From positions 1 to 64,000 of the forward strand of contig NZ_VDMJ01000006.1 of the NCBI RefSeq assembly GCF_006335115.1: a stretch of 64,000 nt of DNA, given 5' to 3'. The notes under the pieces are model-generated. The model saw only the letters and a list, made by a program, of their open reading frames with translations, made no database searches and had not been told where the DNA came from. This DNA comes from Streptomyces sp. NP160. Its GTDB lineage: Bacteria; Actinomycetota; Actinomycetes; Actinomycetales; Quadrisphaeraceae. Below are positions 60,482 through 64,000 of the stretch, piece after piece. Made by a program: the position numbers and the translations under genes. The number at the start of each line of letters is the position of its first letter. Position 1 is the stretch's first letter.

Positions 60482-60558
60482 TTGGGCTCCCCTCGGTGGA
60501 CTGCTGCGCCGGGTCCCGCTGCTGGTCACGGGGCGCGAGTCGTTCAACCGATCGTAGG

Positions 60559-60576
60559 GGCCGGGTGTTCCCGGCC
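60559..60576 (-). terminator. Hairpin after the pseudokinase gene
   Basis: A 7-bp GC stem (GGCCGGG/CCCGGCC) with a TGTT-type four-base loop begins two bases beyond the stop of the upstream gene. It probably ends that transcript before trxB. The stem is short and has no T-tract. Confidence 0.5.
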
Positions 60577-60578
60577 GG

Positions 60579-62876
60579 TCAGCGCGCGGAGACCTCGCCG
60601 ACGGTCGCGGTGTAGCCGGAGGAGGTCTGCGGGAGCTCGGTGAACCACAGCAGGAGGTGGGTGGTCTCGGTGGGCTGGTCGAGGGGGACCTCGACGGTGG
60701 CGCCACCGGTGCCCGCCTCGGTGGTGGCCACCACGGTGCTGCCGTCGTAGCCGCCGTCTGGGCTGCTGCGGACCTCCAGGCGACCGCCGGTGCCCTCGGT
60801 GCTCAGCTGCAGCGCCGTGACGGTGCTGGGGGTCGTGCCGTCGCCGAGGACGAGCCCCAGGCCGACGCCGCGCTTGAGGTTGCCGAGCGCCGCGTTGCTG
60901 TAGGTGCTGGAGCGCCATCCGGTGGCGGGGTCGCCGTCGACGGCGCGCGAGGCGCTCTCGTCGTTCTCGGTGCTGTCGCCGAAGGGGTCCTGCGCCTGCG
61001 CACCCGTGATCTCGCCGGGACCGGTGGCGGCCTCGGGTGCGGCGGAGGCGCTGGGGTCCGCGGCCGGCGCAGCAGCGGACGGCGCGGCACCGGCGGACGC
61101 CCCCGGCGCCGCGGTGCTCGACCGTGCGATGCCGAGCGCCCCCGCGATCTGCGGGACCCGCGGGGTCAGCAGGAGCACGGCCGCGACCAGCAGCAGGACC
61201 AGCACCACGAGGACGGCGAGGACCGGCCCCCGGCGCCGGCGGCCGTCGCCGCCGGCGATGCGCGACCCGGAGGCACCCCTGCGCGAGCCGGAGACGGCCT
61301 CCGCGCCGGCCGGGGCGTGGCCCCACCCGGCGCTCACCCAGTCGGTGGCGTCGGTGTCGGAGAAGGCCGCGGCGGTCGCCGGCGGGGCCGAGGCGGCGCT
61401 GCGCGAGACGCTGCGCGAGGAGCCGCGGTCCCGGTCGTCCCCGTGGCGGCGGTCCTCGTGCTGCCGGCGCCGGGGCGCCAGCGGTGCCGTCGCTGCCGGC
61501 TCGGGGGCCTGCGACGGGTCTGCGGGCACCTCGGTGCGCCGCACCGCGGGCTGCTCCACGCGCCGCGTCGGCTGGGCGGGCGCCGGGACGCCCCAGGCGT
61601 CCTCAGCCGCCGCGCCAGCCGCGGCTGCGGTCTGGGCGCTGCGCTCCAGCACCGGGGGCACGGGGTGGCGGGGACCGGTGACGGGACCCAGCAGTGCCTC
61701 GAAGGCGTCCTCGCCGTGGGCCGCCCGCTCGGCGTCGCGCTCAGCACGCCGCTGGGCCGCGCGGCGCTCGGCCCGCGTGGTGTGCACGACCGGCCCACCG
61801 TCGTCTCCGCCGGGGGCGTCGCCGCCGGCGAAGTGCAGCCCGGGGCCACCGCCGAGGCGGGCGCGGGCGGGTGCGGAGGCCCACGCGCCGGCAGCGGCGC
61901 CCCCTGCGGCGACGCCGACCTCGGCTGCTGCGCCGGAGCCGCGACCGCTGCCGGGTGCTCCCGTCGCGGGGGCGGCGGGCAGCCCCAGGCCGGTGCGCGT
62001 GACCGGGCCGGTGGAGCTGCCCCACGGGGCCAGCGCCGCGGCGACGTCGGCGGGGGTGGCCGGGCCCTCGCGGTAGGGGCCGAGCACGGCCTGGCACAGG
62101 GCGTCGAGGTCGTGCGGCACGCCCGGGGTCAGGTCGCCGGGTGCGACCGGGCTGCCGCCGCGGCCGGTCGGTGCGGCACCGAGCGCTCCGCTGCGACCAG
62201 CCGGCCACAGGCCGGTGATGGCGGCGTAGAGCACGCGCACGAGGCCCTCGGCGTCCTCGTGCTCGGCCTCGGCGGGGGAGCGCGGTGGCAGGCCCGCCGC
62301 GGCGGCCGCCACCTCCAGCCCGAGCACGCTGACGGCGCCGTCCGCGGTCAGGGTGACGGCGCTGGGCTCCAGGCGGCGGTGGTGCAGACCGGAGCGGCTG
62401 GCGCGGGCGAGCACGGCAGCCGCCTCGCCCACGAGGGCGCGGGCGCGCGCCGACGGCAGCGGGGACTCCCGCAGCAGGTCGGCGAGCGTGCGGCCGGGGG
62501 AGCGCTCGGTGACGACCCAGCCCAGGGCGGTGCCGTCCACCGCGCGCTCGAGGCCCACGTCGAGCAGGTGGGGCAGGCGCTCGTCCTCGAGGGTGGCCGA
62601 GCGGCGTGCGGCGTCCACGGCCTCCGCGGCGGTCGGTCCCGAGACCACGGTGAGCACCACGGGGCGCAGCAGCTGGTCGTCCTCGCCGTCCCAGGTGGCC
62701 CAGGCGCCGTCCTTCGTGCGCCGCTGCAGCAGGCGGTAGCGGCCGTCGAGGAGGACGCCCACCGAGCCGGCCGAGGAGCGCGAGCGGCCCGTGGTCCGGG
62801 TGCCGGTGGCCGTGCCGCTCGCCAGGTGGCCCGGCTCCTCGCCTCGGGAGGGCAGGGGCGTGGTCCGGTCTGCCAC
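60579..62876 (-). CDS. MurJ-associated membrane pseudokinase with discoidin-like extracellular domain
   Basis: A 765-residue protein. Residues ~35-300 have a Hanks kinase fold but lack the key residues: the beta-3 lysine is missing (RPVVLTVVS), HRD reads HHRRLEPS and DFG reads LGLEV, so it should not phosphorylate. A ~220-residue disordered region with Thr/Ser follows, then one membrane helix (near 545-570; [18 protein letters not shown]) and a C-terminal F5/8-type domain ([18 protein letters not shown]). The parts resemble the C-terminal half of mycobacterial MviN (Rv3910), where PknB phosphorylation creates an FhaA-binding site. GTG at 62876 follows GGAGG; an ATG at 62891 is in frame. Confidence 0.85.
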   Translation of the reverse strand: MADRTTPLPSRGEEPGHLASGTATGTRTTGRSRSSAGSVGVLLDGRYRLLQRRTKDGAWATWDGEDDQLLRPVVLTVVSGPTAAEAVDAARRSATLEDERLPHLLDVGLERAVDGTALGWVVTERSPGRTLADLLRESPLPSARARALVGEAAAVLARASRSGLHHRRLEPSAVTLTADGAVSVLGLEVAAAAAGLPPRSPAEAEHEDAEGLVRVLYAAITGLWPAGRSGALGAAPTGRGGSPVAPGDLTPGVPHDLDALCQAVLGPYREGPATPADVAAALAPWGSSTGPVTRTGLGLPAAPATGAPGSGRGSGAAAEVGVAAGGAAAGAWASAPARARLGGGPGLHFAGGDAPGGDDGGPVVHTTRAERRAAQRRAERDAERAAHGEDAFEALLGPVTGPRHPVPPVLERSAQTAAAAGAAAEDAWGVPAPAQPTRRVEQPAVRRTEVPADPSQAPEPAATAPLAPRRRQHEDRRHGDDRDRGSSRSVSRSAASAPPATAAAFSDTDATDWVSAGWGHAPAGAEAVSGSRRGASGSRIAGGDGRRRRGPVLAVLVVLVLLLVAAVLLLTPRVPQIAGALGIARSSTAAPGASAGAAPSAAAPAADPSASAAPEAATGPGEITGAQAQDPFGDSTENDESASRAVDGDPATGWRSSTYSNAALGNLKRGVGLGLVLGDGTTPSTVTALQLSTEGTGGRLEVRSSPDGGYDGSTVVATTEAGTGGATVEVPLDQPTETTHLLLWFTELPQTSSGYTATVGEVSAR

Positions 62877-63257
62877 CTCAGCTCCTCCCATCGGTGCTCA
62901 TCGCTGCCCCGGTGCTCTCGGAACGCAGTCGATCGACCACTGGATGGTACGGCGAGGCGGTTCGCTGCGCCCGGACCGCGGCCGGGCGCGGCGGGCGCGT
63001 CGTGGCTGCTCGTGGACCTGCGAGCGGGCGGTTCGCGGAGGTTGCGCCCCTTCGTCCCGGTCTGCGCGACGCAGTCCCGGGCGCCGCTGAGGGTCCGCCC
63101 CCGGGTCCACGTGGAGCGCGCGTCGTCGTCCTGGGCCGTGAGGACCGGTGACGTCCCGCGGGGGCCGGTCGGGGTGGCGCGGGCCCCGGGTGCCGAACGC
63201 GGAGGAGGACCGCCCGCTGAGCGGACGGTCCTCCTCGAGGGTCGGTGTGGGCCGGTC
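62877..63257. other. Intergenic region between murJ and the pseudokinase gene
   Basis: A 381-base gap without a supported gene. Besides the hairpin at 63202-63236 it holds no feature I can name. It is long for genes that are fused in mycobacteria, so the pseudokinase probably has a separate promoter here. Open frames through it are shadows of GC-rich composition. Confidence 0.6.
63202..63236 (-). terminator. Hairpin terminator downstream of murJ
   Basis: An 11-bp inverted repeat (63202-63212 and 63226-63236) encloses a second small stem (CCGCT/AGCGG). It starts 22 bases after the murJ stop on the minus strand. Confidence 0.75.
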
Positions 63258-64000
63258 TCAGCGGCGGCCGAGGGGGCCGGGGAGCCGGCGCAGGAGGGGG
63301 CGGACCTCCTCGACGTGCAGCACGCGCAGCCCCACCGCGTAGACCAGGACGACGACGACGCCGCCGACCACCGCGAGCACCGCCGCACCGAGGTACCCCT
63401 GGCGCAGCAGGCCGTCGAGGGGGAGCACCACCGCCAGGCCCGCCACCGCGGCGAGCGCTCCGAGGAGGAGGAGCTTGGCGTGGGTGCGCACCAGGCGAGC
63501 ACCGTCGACGCCTCCGAGCCGCCTCCGCAGAGCCAGCACGCCGACCAGGGCGCCGACCCACTGGGACAGGACCAGACCGGCTGCCACGCCCTCGATGCGC
63601 ACGTCCGCCGGCAGAGTGAAGGTGGCCAGCGAGACCGAGACCCACAGCGCTGTGGTGAGCGCCTGGACGAAGAAGGGGGTCTTGGCGTCCTCGAGGGCGT
63701 AGAAGCCGCGCTGCACGAGGTAGGTGGCGCTGAAGGGGACCAGACCCAGCGCCACGACGGCGATGACCCGTGCAAGGACGGCTCCGTCATCGGGGCGTCC
63801 GCCGGCCAGGAGCACGCCGGTGGGGCCGTTCAGAGCGACGAGTCCCGCGCTGGCCACCACGGTCGCCACGGCGACGGTCCGGAGCCCTGAGGACACGTCG
63901 GTGCGCAGGGAGTTCAGGTCGCCCTCGGCGGCGGCTCGGCTCATGCGCGTGAAGAGCGCCGTCACGAGCGAGACCGTCACCAGGGAGTGGGGGAGCATGA
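63258..64000 (-). CDS. murJ: MurJ/MviN lipid II flippase, C-terminal part (N-terminus outside window)
   Basis: The gene runs in from the right edge; about 247 C-terminal residues are present. They show the MOP-superfamily pattern of paired helices: SLVTVSLVTALFTRMSRAAAEGD, FSATYLVQRGFYALEDAKTPFF and LVLSQWVGALVGVLALRRRLGG. MurJ moves lipid II across the membrane for peptidoglycan synthesis. The protein ends at a short RRLPGPLGRR tail without the kinase-like domain carried by mycobacterial MviN; that domain is encoded by the next gene. Confidence 0.93.
   Translation of the reverse strand, partial: MLPHSLVTVSLVTALFTRMSRAAAEGDLNSLRTDVSSGLRTVAVATVVASAGLVALNGPTGVLLAGGRPDDGAVLARVIAVVALGLVPFSATYLVQRGFYALEDAKTPFFVQALTTALWVSVSLATFTLPADVRIEGVAAGLVLSQWVGALVGVLALRRRLGGVDGARLVRTHAKLLLLGALAAVAGLAVVLPLDGLLRQGYLGAAVLAVVGGVVVVLVYAVGLRVLHVEEVRPLLRRLPGPLGRR

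Noticed and set aside
62894..63151. Short frames in the gap between murJ and the pseudokinase gene
   Set aside because: No ribosome-binding site with a matching start, no domain, and composition typical of random GC-rich sequence.

Overview
The window is a GC-rich (well over 70% by eye) actinobacterial chromosome segment that spans the replication origin. Evidence: nearly all third codon positions are G or C, GTG starts are frequent, and the gene set is actinobacterial (CrgA, FhaA/FhaB, PknA/PknB with PASTA repeats, DUF3566, DUF881, DUF721 next to recF, NAD-type gnd between dnaN and recF). A fused OleBC, a complete Mrp operon and a MurJ-linked pseudokinase kept as a separate gene suggest a lineage near Kineococcus/Quadrisphaera (Kineosporiaceae sensu lato). 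That placement is inference and weak. No insertion sequence, prophage, CRISPR array or resistance island is visible; this is core chromosome with a few accessory operons.

Layout. 1-13.3 kb: mixed housekeeping genes (L,D-transpeptidase-type lipoprotein cut by the window edge, DUF4232 lipoprotein, rhodanese + CNNM transporter, Fpg/Nei glycosylase, DHA2-type MFS pump, PspC mini-protein, phosphoglucomutase, membrane SpoIIE phosphatase, HelD-like helicase, ECF sigma factor with a SnoaL-like tail, YitT-like membrane protein). 13.4-20.0 kb: mrpA(B)CDEFG antiporter operon, every junction a short overlap. 20.1-26.0 kb: oleA-oleBC-oleD long-chain olefin operon with a zinc alcohol dehydrogenase behind it, then tRNA-Leu. 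26.3-35.4 kb: fhaA-fhaB-pstP-rodA-pbpA-pknA-pknB, the signalling and peptidoglycan-elongation operon. 35.4-40.2 kb: glutamine amidotransferase, DUF881 protein, crgA, rhomboid protease, cyclophilin, an Ala/Lys-rich protein of unknown function, tRNA-Ala and tRNA-Ile.

40.3-64 kb is the origin region. On the minus strand lie dnaA, oriC (15 DnaA-box-like sites), dnaN, gnd, recF, DUF721 (DciA-like), gyrB, gyrA and the DUF3566 gene. Divergent from dnaA on the plus strand run rpmH, rnpA, yidD, yidC, jag/khpB, rsmG, parA, parB and a GNAT gene. After a strong bidirectional hairpin come, on the minus strand, trxA, trxB, the pseudokinase gene and murJ (cut by the window end).

Functionally, replication initiation, elongation and supercoiling genes sit around the origin with the segregation genes. 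The Ser/Thr kinase operon and the MurJ/pseudokinase pair probably form one circuit: in mycobacteria the PknB-phosphorylated pseudokinase recruits FhaA to restrain MurJ. The best non-housekeeping item is the olefin operon. I found no wholly unknown multi-gene system. The least explained single gene is the 404-residue Ala/Lys-rich protein at 38773-39987.
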